The notes under the pieces were generated by a model. It was not told the DNA's origin. It searched no databases and saw only the letters and a list, made by a program, of their open reading frames with translations. From NCBI GenBank assembly GCA_945865375.1, contig CAMBEJ010000049.1, positions 1-34,126 on the forward strand: DNA of 34,126 bases, written 5' to 3'. Origin of the DNA: Akkermansia muciniphila. GTDB taxonomy: Bacteria; Verrucomicrobiota; Verrucomicrobiia; Limisphaerales; F1-80-MAGS106. Below are positions 23,756 through 32,981 of this stretch, piece after piece (position 1 is the first letter of the stretch; every line of letters begins with the position of its first letter). A program made the position numbers and the translations under genes.

Positions 23756-24508
23756 TCATTGTAAATCCTCACCCTTCAAACCTTTGACGGTCCAGTCCAA
23801 ATTATACTCCCCATAAGGAATCGTTTTGTTGAGCTTTTTCCATCTGGCAAACTCGGAATGACTGTCCACGAATAACAACGGGACCCCCTCCTTGCCATGG
23901 GCGATGTTCCGATCCCCAAGGTTGCCGTTCTCGGGTTCGGCAAAACACGAGATGACGGCCTTTTTGGACGGCGACAGGACGTCCGTGGTAGCGCGAACGG
24001 TCAACTTCGGGCTTTGGGTGTCGTCATTGTAGAATTGGTGGTAATAATAGTAGGAATCCGGGAACAGCAGGTCGTTGGTGCGCAGGCCTCCGTTGCCAGC
24101 CCCATTTTTGATGGTCCACTCGATGTTCCATGCTTTTCCTTTGTCAGCCGGGCACTTGTAAAACTCGTAAGCGTTCGTGCTCAAGTAAGGATTAAAAAGC
24201 TTGAACAAATCCACGAAAGGCATCTGCGGCCAAGCGCGCCCGGAGAACGGAAACTTCTCATTGTTATCATTGGAATACATGGCCAGCGTCATGCCGATCT
24301 GTCGGAGGTTCGAAAGGCATCGCGCTGTGTTGGCTTTTGTCTTGGCCTTGGCGAGGGCGGGGAGCAGCATTCCGGCAAGGATCGAGATGATGGCGATGAC
24401 GACCAGCAATTCGATGAGGGTGAAGGCGAGCCATCGCCTGCGATCGAGTTGAGTGAGTCCAATGCGGGAGGAAGCGGCGGGAATTCGGGAGAACCCAATA
24501 GAACTCAT
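23756..24508 (-). CDS. Prepilin-like protein with N-terminal methylation motif
   Basis: A 250-residue protein with a 28-residue leader and a type IV pilin-like segment, [24 protein letters not shown] (about 29-52), with the conserved Glu at +5 of the mature chain. A cysteine pair and C-terminal domain follow, with the F-V-D-S-H-S-E-F end seen in verrucomicrobial and planctomycete prepilin-like proteins. Such proteins are very numerous in these phyla; most have no assigned role, and a part in secretion or surface filaments is inferred. It stands alone: no pilus or type II secretion genes adjoin it. It is convergent with the symporter. Confidence 0.9.
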   Translation of the reverse strand: MSSIGFSRIPAASSRIGLTQLDRRRWLAFTLIELLVVIAIISILAGMLLPALAKAKTKANTARCLSNLRQIGMTLAMYSNDNNEKFPFSGRAWPQMPFVDLFKLFNPYLSTNAYEFYKCPADKGKAWNIEWTIKNGAGNGGLRTNDLLFPDSYYYYHQFYNDDTQSPKLTVRATTDVLSPSKKAVISCFAEPENGNLGDRNIAHGKEGVPLLFVDSHSEFARWKKLNKTIPYGEYNLDWTVKGLKGEDLQ

Positions 24509-24685
24509 AATAAAGATCGCGGTTTCCCACCTAATCTAGACTTCGGCGCGCTGAAATCAACCTGAATTCCAGGGCACTGAGGACTCCCATATTGACCCTC
24601 AAAATGGACGTCAATGCCGCTGGTTTATGACCAAGGGACGGAGTGGGAGGGTCGAAGGAATAAAAGTGTTGAGTGCGGTTCGCAA

Positions 24686-26125
24686 TCAAACTCTCTTTGC
24701 CAAAGGCACGACGAATGGCTTGCGGTATTCACGCGTGAGAAACGCGTCGGCTGCCGAGTTGTCGAGGAACTTCTCTTTGTTCGCTTCGAGACGCAGCAGC
24801 GCACCAAGGGTGAGCTTAGATTTATCCAAATCCACATCATTTTCGGCGAGGTGCTTGCGGGTTCGCTCGAGCGTCTCCACCGCATCACCTGGATCCTTCA
24901 GCGTAGTCAGTTGTTCTTGGATCTCACGGGGCGAGGACGGATGGCCCAGTCGCCACGAGATGTTCCCGATATGACAGAGCGCGGTGGACTGATGGCCTTC
25001 GAGGATGTCGGCGTTCAGTTCGGAGGCTTTGCGGCTGCGCATCGCTTTGAAGAAATTCGCAAAGTGGTTTTCGCTCTCGCCTTCAAAAGTCCGGACGAGT
25101 TTACCCTCCAAATCGAACAACGATGTGTCGGCGATAATCCCCTCCGTGCCTCTGAAGATCCAGCCGTTCTTGTATTGCGGATTGAACGGTCCGCTCTTCA
25201 ATCCGCGGGTCTCCGACATGATGGTCTTGCCGTCGAAATCGTAGATGACGACCTGCGTGTTCGGCGTCTCCGCGGCGTCGGAATAGCCGAAACGTCCGCC
25301 GTAACTGATGACCGAACGGCCCAGTCCGGTGACCCCGAGGCCCCATCGGCAGATGTCCAGGGAGTGGATATTGTTGTTCCCGAGCTCGCCGTTGCCCATG
25401 CTCCAGAACCAGTGCCAATCGTAATGAAACTTCGGGCGCGTCAGCGGACTCATCGGTGCCGGGCCAGCAAACAGGTTGTAATCCACGCTTGTGGGAACTT
25501 GAAACTGACCAGGCCCGCCGATCGACTCTCGTCGGCCATACACAATGCTCCGAGCGAGTTTCACGACGCCGAGCTTGCCGTCGTGAATGTAATGGATGGC
25601 TGCCGCCAGCGCCCCGTTGGATCGGTTCTGGGTTCCACCCTGGCAGATGCGGCCCAGCTTGCGCGCCACCTCCACGATCTGGCGGCCTTCGTGGATATTA
25701 TGGCTGACCGGTTTCTCGACATAGACATCCTTGCCCGCTTGCATCGACCAAATTGCCGCGAGCGCGTGCCAATGATTCGGTGTCGCGATGAAAACTGCGG
25801 CAACCGATTTGTCCTCGAGAATCAGCCGCAAATCCTGCACGGCTTTCGGTTGCGGACGATTCTTGGCGGCGATATCGGCAGCCAATTCGGCAGCGCGGTC
25901 ACGGTCGGGATCGCAGACGTACGCGATCTCGCAGGCCGGGAGGCGAGCCAGTTCGCTTGCGTGTTGTTTCCCACGGATGCCGCAACCGATGATGGCCACA
26001 GTGATTTTGTCATTGGCGCTCACGGATTGTTGTGCCGCGGCCACAAGCGCGCCGGGACTCGATGCAGCCGCAGCCGCAGCGAGCAAGGATTCTTCGAGAA
26101 ATCGCCGACGACTGAGCTTTGACAT
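24686..26125 (-). CDS. Gfo/Idh/MocA oxidoreductase with Tat signal
   Basis: A 479-residue NAD(P)-dependent oxidoreductase. ATG 26125 is chosen because it gives a clean twin-arginine signal (S-R-R-R-F-L-E, about residues 5-11, then an alanine-rich hydrophobic stretch), whereas upstream codons would overlap the previous gene. The Rossmann domain starts V-A-I-I-G-C-G-I-R-G-K-Q-H. The E-K-P-V-S-H-N motif marks the catalytic-lysine region, and N-S/D-I-H-S-L-D-I-C-R-W is the C-terminal substrate motif. Exported members of this type are typical of PVC bacteria and probably act on sugars, with cofactor loaded before export. It lies 38 bp after the aldehyde dehydrogenase gene. Confidence 0.92.
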   Translation of the reverse strand: MSKLSRRRFLEESLLAAAAAASSPGALVAAAQQSVSANDKITVAIIGCGIRGKQHASELARLPACEIAYVCDPDRDRAAELAADIAAKNRPQPKAVQDLRLILEDKSVAAVFIATPNHWHALAAIWSMQAGKDVYVEKPVSHNIHEGRQIVEVARKLGRICQGGTQNRSNGALAAAIHYIHDGKLGVVKLARSIVYGRRESIGGPGQFQVPTSVDYNLFAGPAPMSPLTRPKFHYDWHWFWSMGNGELGNNNIHSLDICRWGLGVTGLGRSVISYGGRFGYSDAAETPNTQVVIYDFDGKTIMSETRGLKSGPFNPQYKNGWIFRGTEGIIADTSLFDLEGKLVRTFEGESENHFANFFKAMRSRKASELNADILEGHQSTALCHIGNISWRLGHPSSPREIQEQLTTLKDPGDAVETLERTRKHLAENDVDLDKSKLTLGALLRLEANKEKFLDNSAADAFLTREYRKPFVVPLAKRV

Positions 26126-26163
26126 AGGAGCCACTACAGGTTCGTTTTCTACGGGGCTTGAGC

Positions 26164-27597
26164 TTAGCCGTTCAATTTTTCCGGGGTTGTCTGATAGGCC
26201 CTTGCGCGGAACATGAAATCGACAATGCTCCCTTCGTGCGGCTGCAACCAATCCAGCTTGATAGTCGGGATGGGGCCGATGTTAAGCCGGTCAATATTCG
26301 TGGCCTCCAGAAGCTGGCTCCCCCAAACCTTGTCGTTCGTAATGGCGCTGCACACGAGCGTCTGTCCAATCTTTTGGATCATGTCAGCCTGAGGACATTG
26401 GATGACCGTCACGTAGGGGAACATGTATTCCGTCTGCGCAATCTTACGCTCCGGTGAATCACCATGAAGCACCCACGGACGGAGATAGGCGCTCCTTTCG
26501 GTCTCGACCAGCCGCGATCCGAACTTCAGCGTCATGTCGGTCACGCCGTCCTCCTTTGCCTTGTCCAGAATGGACGCGTGGATCGCCTTGGCTTGACCGG
26601 GCACGGTGAATGCAGCCAGGGAGGCGGTGGGATCTTCCGGGGGTTTCACTTCCATGGGGCCGAGCCGCTCCGCCAACGCTTGCGCGATCTCTTTCGTGTG
26701 CCGCGACGCCCAGATGCCGGAGCAGTTGATGCATCCCCGACCGCTGTTCAAGTAAACGCTGTCCACCATCAGATCGAGGTATTTCTCCCAGTTGTCCACT
26801 TCGTCGTCACCTAGCAGAATCTTGCTGAACCCCGGTCCGTGAACCTGGACGCAGGGATTGCCGTGGTAACGCTGGACCGTCTCCGTGCTGCCGAAAATCT
26901 TCACTCGCTGGCAACGGGCGACGACCTCGGCCCCCATCTCGCCGCCGCCCGGATAAACGCTGATAGCCTCGCGCGGAACTCCGGCTTCAAAAAACGCCGC
27001 TGCCATGCGATACGGCGTCCACGGTTCCTGCGGGCCAGGCTTGAGCACGAGCCCAATCTGCATGGGTATCACCGGCAGCCAAAGCGTGTGGACTCCCGGC
27101 GAATTTGATGGCAGGACCAGCCCCAACACCGGCGACTGCGCCTGGTAGCTGACCACCACGCCGCGGGACTCCATCCCGTAACCGCGGGTGAGGATATCGA
27201 GGTCCAGACCGCGGGTGAGGCAATCCAGGATGCGATCCATGTTCGACAGCACGAAATGATTCTTGGCCATGTTTGCTTTGCACATGTGCTCAGGCAGGCC
27301 TGTCGAAGCGGATTGTTGCCGGGCGAAATCATCAGGCGACTGCTGCCCGTCGCCCATAGGCAGGGTGGCATCCTTGTAAAGCTCGCCAGCTTTCTTCATG
27401 ATCTGGATGAGCTGGCGGATCGGAATGTCACGTAACACACCCCGAGCACGCGGCGCATGCTTCATGTCTTTAGCCATCAGACCAGGATTGGCCTGGCTTA
27501 CCTTGGCGAGGGTTTCGCCGGTAACGAAGTGATTGACATGATCGAGCTGGAGGCTCTCGTAAGGCTGACCCCAGCGGAGGACAGGAATTTTAACCAT
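26164..27597 (-). CDS. Atypical aldehyde dehydrogenase
   Basis: A 477-residue ALDH-superfamily protein. Corresponding motifs are V-L-P-S-N-S-P-G-V (usually P-W-N), L-K-P-G-P-Q-E-P (cofactor lysine K186), I-F-G-S-T-E-T and N-S-G-R-G-C-I-N-C-S-G (catalytic C289, with a second cysteine three on). T-E-Y-M-F-P-Y-V (E390) is also present. The usual E-L-G-G-K-S motif carrying the general-base Glu reads Q-V-H-G-P-G-F-S-K, so the Glu is replaced by His. Such replacement is seen in CoA-acylating or otherwise unusual ALDHs; the substrate is unknown. No signal peptide is seen. It runs with the exported oxidoreductase downstream and may handle an aldehyde in the same sugar pathway. Confidence 0.87.
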   Translation of the reverse strand: MVKIPVLRWGQPYESLQLDHVNHFVTGETLAKVSQANPGLMAKDMKHAPRARGVLRDIPIRQLIQIMKKAGELYKDATLPMGDGQQSPDDFARQQSASTGLPEHMCKANMAKNHFVLSNMDRILDCLTRGLDLDILTRGYGMESRGVVVSYQAQSPVLGLVLPSNSPGVHTLWLPVIPMQIGLVLKPGPQEPWTPYRMAAAFFEAGVPREAISVYPGGGEMGAEVVARCQRVKIFGSTETVQRYHGNPCVQVHGPGFSKILLGDDEVDNWEKYLDLMVDSVYLNSGRGCINCSGIWASRHTKEIAQALAERLGPMEVKPPEDPTASLAAFTVPGQAKAIHASILDKAKEDGVTDMTLKFGSRLVETERSAYLRPWVLHGDSPERKIAQTEYMFPYVTVIQCPQADMIQKIGQTLVCSAITNDKVWGSQLLEATNIDRLNIGPIPTIKLDWLQPHEGSIVDFMFRARAYQTTPEKLNG

Positions 27598-27861
27598 AAA
27601 GTTTTTTCATCAAACTGTGGGCCGAGAATCGGCTGTACTGCTTCAGTGGTATTGGCTACTTCCAGGCGTGAGGTTTCAAGCAAAACTTCTCTCGAGGAAG
27701 CTCAGAACACACCATCCCACGAAGTGGTCCTAGCCAGAACGGGCCATCAGCAGTTCTCAAACAAACAGGGCGCTGAACCCGGATGCCATCCCACGCACAA
27801 CACCCAGTCTCAATGGCCGCGCGCTGGCTCGGCCGGAACGCCCCTCCGCCTTGCCAGCCCC

Positions 27862-29436
27862 CTATTGGCTCACGGTCTGGGTTGGGGCATACTCAATCCG
27901 GATGATTTTCGAATCGAAGTTATTTCCCCAGTTGGTGCCGAACTCGATCATATAAAGGCAGCCATCAGGGCCCAGCTCCATATCCATCGGCCGCTTAAAG
28001 CTCATCCCCTTCAGGAAAGGCTCGATTTTCTGAACTTTTCCTTCGGCATCCAGTTTCACAGCCATGATCCAGTTACGGGACCATTCGTAAATAAACAGCG
28101 TGCTATCGAACTCGGCAGGGAGTTTGTGTGGCGATTTTAATTTAGGATCGAAATAGTAAACTGGCCCGGCCATCGCAGTACGCCCACCGGACCGTAGCAT
28201 CGGGAACTTGGTCGATGGGGAGGCGGGATAATAAATGAGCGCCGACTGGGCGGGCGGCAGGTCCTTGATGCCTGTGTTGTTTGGGGAGTTGTTGACCGGA
28301 TGTTCGGCGTCGTAAAATGTGGGTTTGAAATCGCTGGCCATCCAGGGTTCCTCTTTTGAAGGCCACTCCGACTCCGGTTTGCCATCTTTCTTTGCTTTTT
28401 CGCGAGCTGCCTTGGCATCCATGTATTTTTGACGGGCCCCATAATCTACAGCCGCGTAGGGCTTGTTGTTCGCCACGAAATAGGGCCACCCGAAGAATCC
28501 GGGACCGCGTGCCTGGTTGATCTCGTCGTAGCCAGCTCCACCGCGTTGTTCATCGAGTTGTCCCGCGTCAGGGCCGACCTCGCCCCAATAGAGAAAACCG
28601 GTTTTTTGGTCGATCGCGATGCGGAAAGGATTTCGGTTGCCCATCACATACACCTCGGAACGCGTACCAGGGGTGCCTAGCTTGAAGAGATTCCCGGGCG
28701 GGATTTCGTAGCCCCCTTCGGCCTTGGGTTTGATGCGCAGGATTTTTCCCGCGAGCGCGTTGGCATTCGCAGAGGACCGTTGAGCATCCCAAGGGTAGCG
28801 GCCTGGACGTGGGTCATTAGGGGAATACCCGTCGGAATCGAAAGGGTTGGTGTTGTCCCCAACGGAAATGTAGAGGTTGCCGTGCGCATCAAACGCGAGT
28901 GAGCCGCCGACATGGCAGCACTGTTCACGTTGGACCGGATTGTCGAAGATTATCTTCTCGCTTGCGAGGTCAAGTTCCTCACCTTTCAAAGTGTAACGGG
29001 AAACGCGGATGATGCCCGTTTTGCCCTGCCCATCGTGCGTGGTTTCGGGAAGGGAATGATTGAGATAAATCCAGTGGTTTTGGGCGAATTGCGGATCCAG
29101 TGTGACGCCCAGCATGCCCTCCTCCAGACCGTCGAACACCTTGATGGATCCAATTGTCACCGTTGCTTTGGTGTCCGGTTTCCACATTTTGACGACACCC
29201 GCGCGTTCTGCTGTGAACACCCTGCCATCGAAAGCCACAGCCAGCTCCATCGGATCCTTCAGCGTATCGGCAAGTTTGCCATCCACTTCCCGATCCTCGT
29301 CGAGAAGGATCTTTCTGAAATTGCCATCGGTTTCGTGCCGCGGAGGGGGGGATGCAGGAGGGGCTTGGCCGCGCAAACCGGTGAACCCAGTCAGGCTGAG
29401 GATCAGGGCGCAGGTTAGAAATGTGGTTTCTCGCAT
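27862..29436 (-). CDS. PQQ-type glucose/sorbosone dehydrogenase-like protein
   Basis: A 524-residue exported beta-propeller protein. A signal peptide (about 1-23) precedes a six-bladed propeller of the soluble glucose/sorbosone dehydrogenase type: G-L-L/M-G-V-T-L-D-P-Q-F, C-C-H-V-G-G-S-L-A-F-D, L-Y-I-S-V-G-D-N and N-R-N-P-F-R-I-A. Relatives oxidise aldoses to lactones with PQQ. The long PVC-type fusions also carry ThuA or cytochrome c domains, which are absent here, so a separate electron acceptor is needed. The lactonase gene ends 45 bp upstream, suggesting that the lactone made here is opened by that enzyme. PQQ use is inferred; no PQQ synthesis genes are in the window. Confidence 0.88.
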   Translation of the reverse strand: MRETTFLTCALILSLTGFTGLRGQAPPASPPPRHETDGNFRKILLDEDREVDGKLADTLKDPMELAVAFDGRVFTAERAGVVKMWKPDTKATVTIGSIKVFDGLEEGMLGVTLDPQFAQNHWIYLNHSLPETTHDGQGKTGIIRVSRYTLKGEELDLASEKIIFDNPVQREQCCHVGGSLAFDAHGNLYISVGDNTNPFDSDGYSPNDPRPGRYPWDAQRSSANANALAGKILRIKPKAEGGYEIPPGNLFKLGTPGTRSEVYVMGNRNPFRIAIDQKTGFLYWGEVGPDAGQLDEQRGGAGYDEINQARGPGFFGWPYFVANNKPYAAVDYGARQKYMDAKAAREKAKKDGKPESEWPSKEEPWMASDFKPTFYDAEHPVNNSPNNTGIKDLPPAQSALIYYPASPSTKFPMLRSGGRTAMAGPVYYFDPKLKSPHKLPAEFDSTLFIYEWSRNWIMAVKLDAEGKVQKIEPFLKGMSFKRPMDMELGPDGCLYMIEFGTNWGNNFDSKIIRIEYAPTQTVSQ

Positions 29437-29481
29437 AAGCGAGGGTGTGGACGCAATTCTCCAGTCAACAATTCATCGAAA

Positions 29482-30639
29482 TTATCTGGCGAGAAACGCG
29501 ACGCACACCGGGGATCCGACGGACACTTTCTGGCCTGTGGGTTCGAGGCGTCCGCTTTTTGGGTCGATGCGGAACACGAATGCGTTGTCAGAATTCTGGC
29601 CGCCAGCGATCAAGTATTGGCCCGTCGGATCGATGCCGAATCCGCGCGGAATCTTCGCCAACGAGGGTTCATTCTCGATCAATTTCAGGTGGCCTTTGGG
29701 ATCGATTGAGAACACCGCGATGGTGTCATGGCCCCGGTTCGAGCCGTAGAGAAACTTGCCGTTGGGATGCACAAACACTTCGGCGGTGCTGTAGCTCGGG
29801 TGGACGGCCACCCCTTCTGGCAGTGTTGAGACAGTCTGGATCTCGGTCAATCGGCCCGCGCTGGAATCGTAACCGAAGGCGGTCACGGTGCAGACCATTT
29901 CATTGATCACGAATCCAAAACGGCCCTTGGGGTCAAATCCAAAATGCCTCGGGCCAGAGCCGGGTGCGACCGCCGCGAACGCCGGGTCGTTAGGGGTGAG
30001 ACTCCCTTGGGCGGCGTCGAAGCGGTAGATCTTCACCTGGTCAAGACCCAGGTCCGGAACGAAAACGAAACGATTCGCAGGGTCGGTGTAGATGCCATGC
30101 GCGTGCGGAGCCTCTTGTCTGCCACGATTCACGCTGGAGCCCGTGTGCTGCACGAAGGCGCTGGCGGGACGAAGCGTTCCGTCCGAGTTGATCGGCAGAC
30201 AGGCCACGCTGCCGCCTGAATAGTTAGCCACCAACACATTCTTGCCGGCGGGGTCGACGACCAGATGGGTCGGTCCCGTTCCGCCTGAAGGTTCCTGGTT
30301 GAGTTTGCTCAACATCCCACTTTTGGGGTCGATAGACCAGGCGATGACGCCGCCGCCTTTTTCCATTTCTCCCACCGAATAAAGAAACCGTTTATTGGGA
30401 TGGATGGCGAGAAAACCTGGATTCTGGGCCTCTCCAACGAGCGTGGCATCGCTCAGATGGCCGGTCGCGAGGTCGAGGTGTGAGAGGTAGATGCCTTTGC
30501 TGGCTTTGCCGGTGTAGGTCCCAAAATAAACGCTGACCGGACTTGAAGCGGCGGAGGCGGAGGACAAAGCGGCGTGGCTCATAATCATCAAACTTCCCAA
30601 AAGACAAGTGGCGCGGTGAAAGAGTGGCGTGTGCATCAA
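29482..30639 (-). CDS. Lactonase, 7-bladed propeller (YbhE/Pgl type)
   Basis: The 385-residue protein starts with a Sec signal peptide (about 1-31, ending A-S-A-A-S) and continues as a seven-bladed propeller of the 6-phosphogluconolactonase YbhE family: Y-F-G-T-Y-T-G-K-A-S-K-G-I-Y, F-L-A-I-H-P-N-K-R-F-L-Y, G-T-G-P-T-H-L-V-V-D, and H-A-H-G-I-Y. These enzymes hydrolyse sugar lactones. Being exported, it is more likely to act on a periplasmic aldonolactone than on 6-phosphogluconolactone. It precedes the PQQ-type dehydrogenase on the same strand. Confidence 0.9.
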   Translation of the reverse strand: MMHTPLFHRATCLLGSLMIMSHAALSSASAASSPVSVYFGTYTGKASKGIYLSHLDLATGHLSDATLVGEAQNPGFLAIHPNKRFLYSVGEMEKGGGVIAWSIDPKSGMLSKLNQEPSGGTGPTHLVVDPAGKNVLVANYSGGSVACLPINSDGTLRPASAFVQHTGSSVNRGRQEAPHAHGIYTDPANRFVFVPDLGLDQVKIYRFDAAQGSLTPNDPAFAAVAPGSGPRHFGFDPKGRFGFVINEMVCTVTAFGYDSSAGRLTEIQTVSTLPEGVAVHPSYSTAEVFVHPNGKFLYGSNRGHDTIAVFSIDPKGHLKLIENEPSLAKIPRGFGIDPTGQYLIAGGQNSDNAFVFRIDPKSGRLEPTGQKVSVGSPVCVAFLAR

Positions 30640-30721
30640 CCTATCACAGAGCCAATCGACGGAAAAAATCGAGATAAAAATGACAAGCAGCTTTTTTGTG
30701 GAGAGAGGCGCGAAGCCCTCA

Positions 30722-30775
30722 CGAGCCCTGATCTTGCCATCGAAATTGTGGCACCGATGCCAAAATCAGGGCTCG
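30722..30775. repeat. Long 21-bp-stem hairpin downstream of the radical SAM gene
   Basis: CGAGCCCTGATCTTGCCATC at 30722-30741 plus one base pairs with the arm at 30755-30775, which ends AATCAGGGCTCG; 19 of 21 positions match, with a 12-base loop. It lies between the convergent ends of nothing: the gene to the right ends at 30807 and the gene to the left starts at 30639. There is no T-tract on either strand, so it may be an mRNA-stabilising or REP-type hairpin. Confidence 0.7.
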
Positions 30776-30806
30776 ACGACGAAGTCTCGCCCCATCCTTG
30801 CGGAGT

Positions 30807-32981
30807 TCATGGCCAGGATTCAGATCCAGAGTTCCGGGCGCGGCTCGTTCTGGGAACTCCCGCCTCGCCTTCGCAGGGTGCTTCTCCCCCTCGGCAAATG
30901 CTCTCCAACCGGACGAGGAACCCGCCCATGAGGTGGCGCTGGTTGTAGCGATAGAGGGTCTCCACCAACCCGCGATGCACCCGTCCGCGCTGCTCGGCAT
31001 ACAAGAGGCACAGCCAACGATAGTACACCTCCATGCTTTTCATGTTTTGCGTGAAATTGATCCGCAGCAAAGCGTCGATCTGCTCTTCGGCGTCCTCGTC
31101 GAAAAAGTGGCTTAAATCGGCTTCCGGACCGCCCAGGACCGGACGGTAACGTTGCACAAAAACATACGCACCCGGCAGCGAGCGGAGGAATTGAAACCGC
31201 TTCACATCGTCCGCTAGGGTGGTGTCGAACCCATACATGCTCACAAACGCCACATTATCCCTCTGGGTCACTTGCAATAACTCGTACCGCCTCCGCACCA
31301 AATCGAGGGCCCGCGTGTTGTTCAGGCTGAAATAATAATTCCGGCGCGTAAAACGGACGTTCGAACAGCGAATCCGCCGGAGCAACCCGGCCGTCTCCTC
31401 CGTCAGAAGGCGCACATCCAGCGTTTGATTAAAGTTAACCTGGAGGTCGCGGCGCAGCATTTCCTCCATCAATTCGATTGCCTTGGGGTGTGACAGGATG
31501 TTGTCATCGAGCAAAATCAGCTTCGTGCGTTCTCCCGCGAGCAAAGAGTCAAAGTCGCTCACGATCCGCGGCTTGCCTTCCTTGATCGGCACGATGCAAA
31601 ACGGGCAGTGCAACGGGCAGCCCCGTGTGAGGAATCCGATCGCCCGGTCGCCGAGCTCGGGATAGAGGGAATAATCAGCACGCAAATCCTCGATCTCAGG
31701 TGCCAACCTGAGTTTGATGTCCACCCCCGAACCTCCCAATTGCAGCGCGGATCCGTATTGGTGCTTTAGCTGTTCGACCCGTTTCGCGGACTGGGGAAAC
31801 GCAAAAACACAGCTAGCGAACACCGTCTCCACACGGGTTACCCGCGAGTCCCGCCGCGCTAGGACGACCTTGCGGCCTTGGGCCTTGAAATGCTGGCTTA
31901 ATTTCATCAGCGCGAGGTTCGGCAACTGGCTGTCCACATCGATCAACAACACCGCCCCCGGCGGCAACCGCGGCACCGGAGCGCGCTTGGGCCGAGGCGC
32001 CGGCATGGGTACCGGAAGGGTTTCCCTCGACAGACGTGGTGGAAAGTTCGCTCTTCCTCGCGAGGAAAGGGTCACCACAAATTGCAGATTTGGGAACATC
32101 GAATCGAGCAGGTAAAGGAACCCCGGAATGGATTCCGGAGGACACCAATCCTCGATCCCATCCAAAACCAGCACCCCTGACTGGTGAAACGGCTCCACGC
32201 ATCGCACCGACGCTTCCAGTAGATGACGAGCGGCATCCAACACCACAGTCGCCAGGGTCTGTTGCACCGGGTTTAGCCCCTGCCAGTCTGCCCGAAAATC
32301 GTGCCGCTTTTCGAGCCAGGCTTCGGGTTGGATAGGCAGGAACTCACTCAATTCCCGGTTCAACCGAGTGATGAACCCCAGCGAACGGCCTTTCTCGTAC
32401 AGGACACCCTTCAGATGAAGGCGCTCCAAAAACGCAAGCGGATCCGTCAGGCGCGCCTCCGGATCGAACAAGGACGCGAACCGTTTCAAACGATGATGCG
32501 GATCGGCGAAATTGAAGGAATCCGTATTCACGTGGGCGCGAATCCGGTGCCCATACCCGAGCAGCAGCCAACCCGAATTGCCGGCTCCCAAGTGAGGTTT
32601 GCCCATTTTGGCTAACGGATCGTCCTGCTTCAGTTCCTGCCAGCTAAGGGGCAAGACTTCCCTGGAAGCAACAATTTTCCAACCACCTCTTCTGCGAGGA
32701 CATTGCGAAGGCGCGCATTCCTGGGGCACCTGGCGATTCATGACAAACTCGAGCGTGATTGGCTCCTCGCCTGCCGCAGCAAACGGCGGCAGCACCTTGC
32801 TCAGCTCAAGTGCCTGCCGTTTGCCGGCGCAGGCCAGCGCAAGATAACCCACCAAAGATCGGGACCTGGTACCGCGCGGCAGCACCGTCCACTTCCGGAT
32901 GGCATCATCACCGCTTCGAAAATCCCAGGCGAACTTGTCCAGACCTCGGGCATTGGCCGTAAAAAGGCGTTCAAGATGCAT
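30807..32981 (-). CDS. Degenerate ABC/OLD-like ATPase domain fused to radical SAM domain
   Basis: A single 724-residue protein of unknown function. Residues 1-320 follow the layout of ABC/OLD-type ATPases: an N-terminal L-F-T-A-N-A-R-G-L-D-K-F strand, a late L-N-P-V-Q-Q-T-L-A-T-V-V-L-D helix, the V-L-V-L-D-G-I-E-D-W strand (269-278) and F-P-N-L-Q-F-V-V-T-L-S-S (296-307). The catalytic residues are lost: the Walker A place reads P-R-G-T-R-S-R-S (35-42), the Walker B Glu is G275, and the switch His is S. A proline-rich linker (about 321-341) follows. Residues 343-440 look like a cobalamin-binding-type Rossmann fold, then a radical SAM barrel has C455-x3-C459-x2-C462 for a [4Fe-4S] cluster. Homologous radical SAM halves exist alone; the fusion is unfamiliar to me. 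Confidence 0.75.
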   Translation of the reverse strand: MHLERLFTANARGLDKFAWDFRSGDDAIRKWTVLPRGTRSRSLVGYLALACAGKRQALELSKVLPPFAAAGEEPITLEFVMNRQVPQECAPSQCPRRRGGWKIVASREVLPLSWQELKQDDPLAKMGKPHLGAGNSGWLLLGYGHRIRAHVNTDSFNFADPHHRLKRFASLFDPEARLTDPLAFLERLHLKGVLYEKGRSLGFITRLNRELSEFLPIQPEAWLEKRHDFRADWQGLNPVQQTLATVVLDAARHLLEASVRCVEPFHQSGVLVLDGIEDWCPPESIPGFLYLLDSMFPNLQFVVTLSSRGRANFPPRLSRETLPVPMPAPRPKRAPVPRLPPGAVLLIDVDSQLPNLALMKLSQHFKAQGRKVVLARRDSRVTRVETVFASCVFAFPQSAKRVEQLKHQYGSALQLGGSGVDIKLRLAPEIEDLRADYSLYPELGDRAIGFLTRGCPLHCPFCIVPIKEGKPRIVSDFDSLLAGERTKLILLDDNILSHPKAIELMEEMLRRDLQVNFNQTLDVRLLTEETAGLLRRIRCSNVRFTRRNYYFSLNNTRALDLVRRRYELLQVTQRDNVAFVSMYGFDTTLADDVKRFQFLRSLPGAYVFVQRYRPVLGGPEADLSHFFDEDAEEQIDALLRINFTQNMKSMEVYYRWLCLLYAEQRGRVHRGLVETLYRYNQRHLMGGFLVRLESICRGGEAPCEGEAGVPRTSRARNSGSESWP

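Noticed and set aside
24300-24508. Part of a type IV pilus or type II secretion cluster
   Set aside because: Only one prepilin-like gene is present, with no assembly ATPase, peptidase or secretin nearby; isolated copies are usual in these phyla.
24614-26122. Rightward 502-codon frame
   Set aside because: Antisense shadow of the Gfo/Idh/MocA gene, whose motifs and Tat signal are clear on the other strand.
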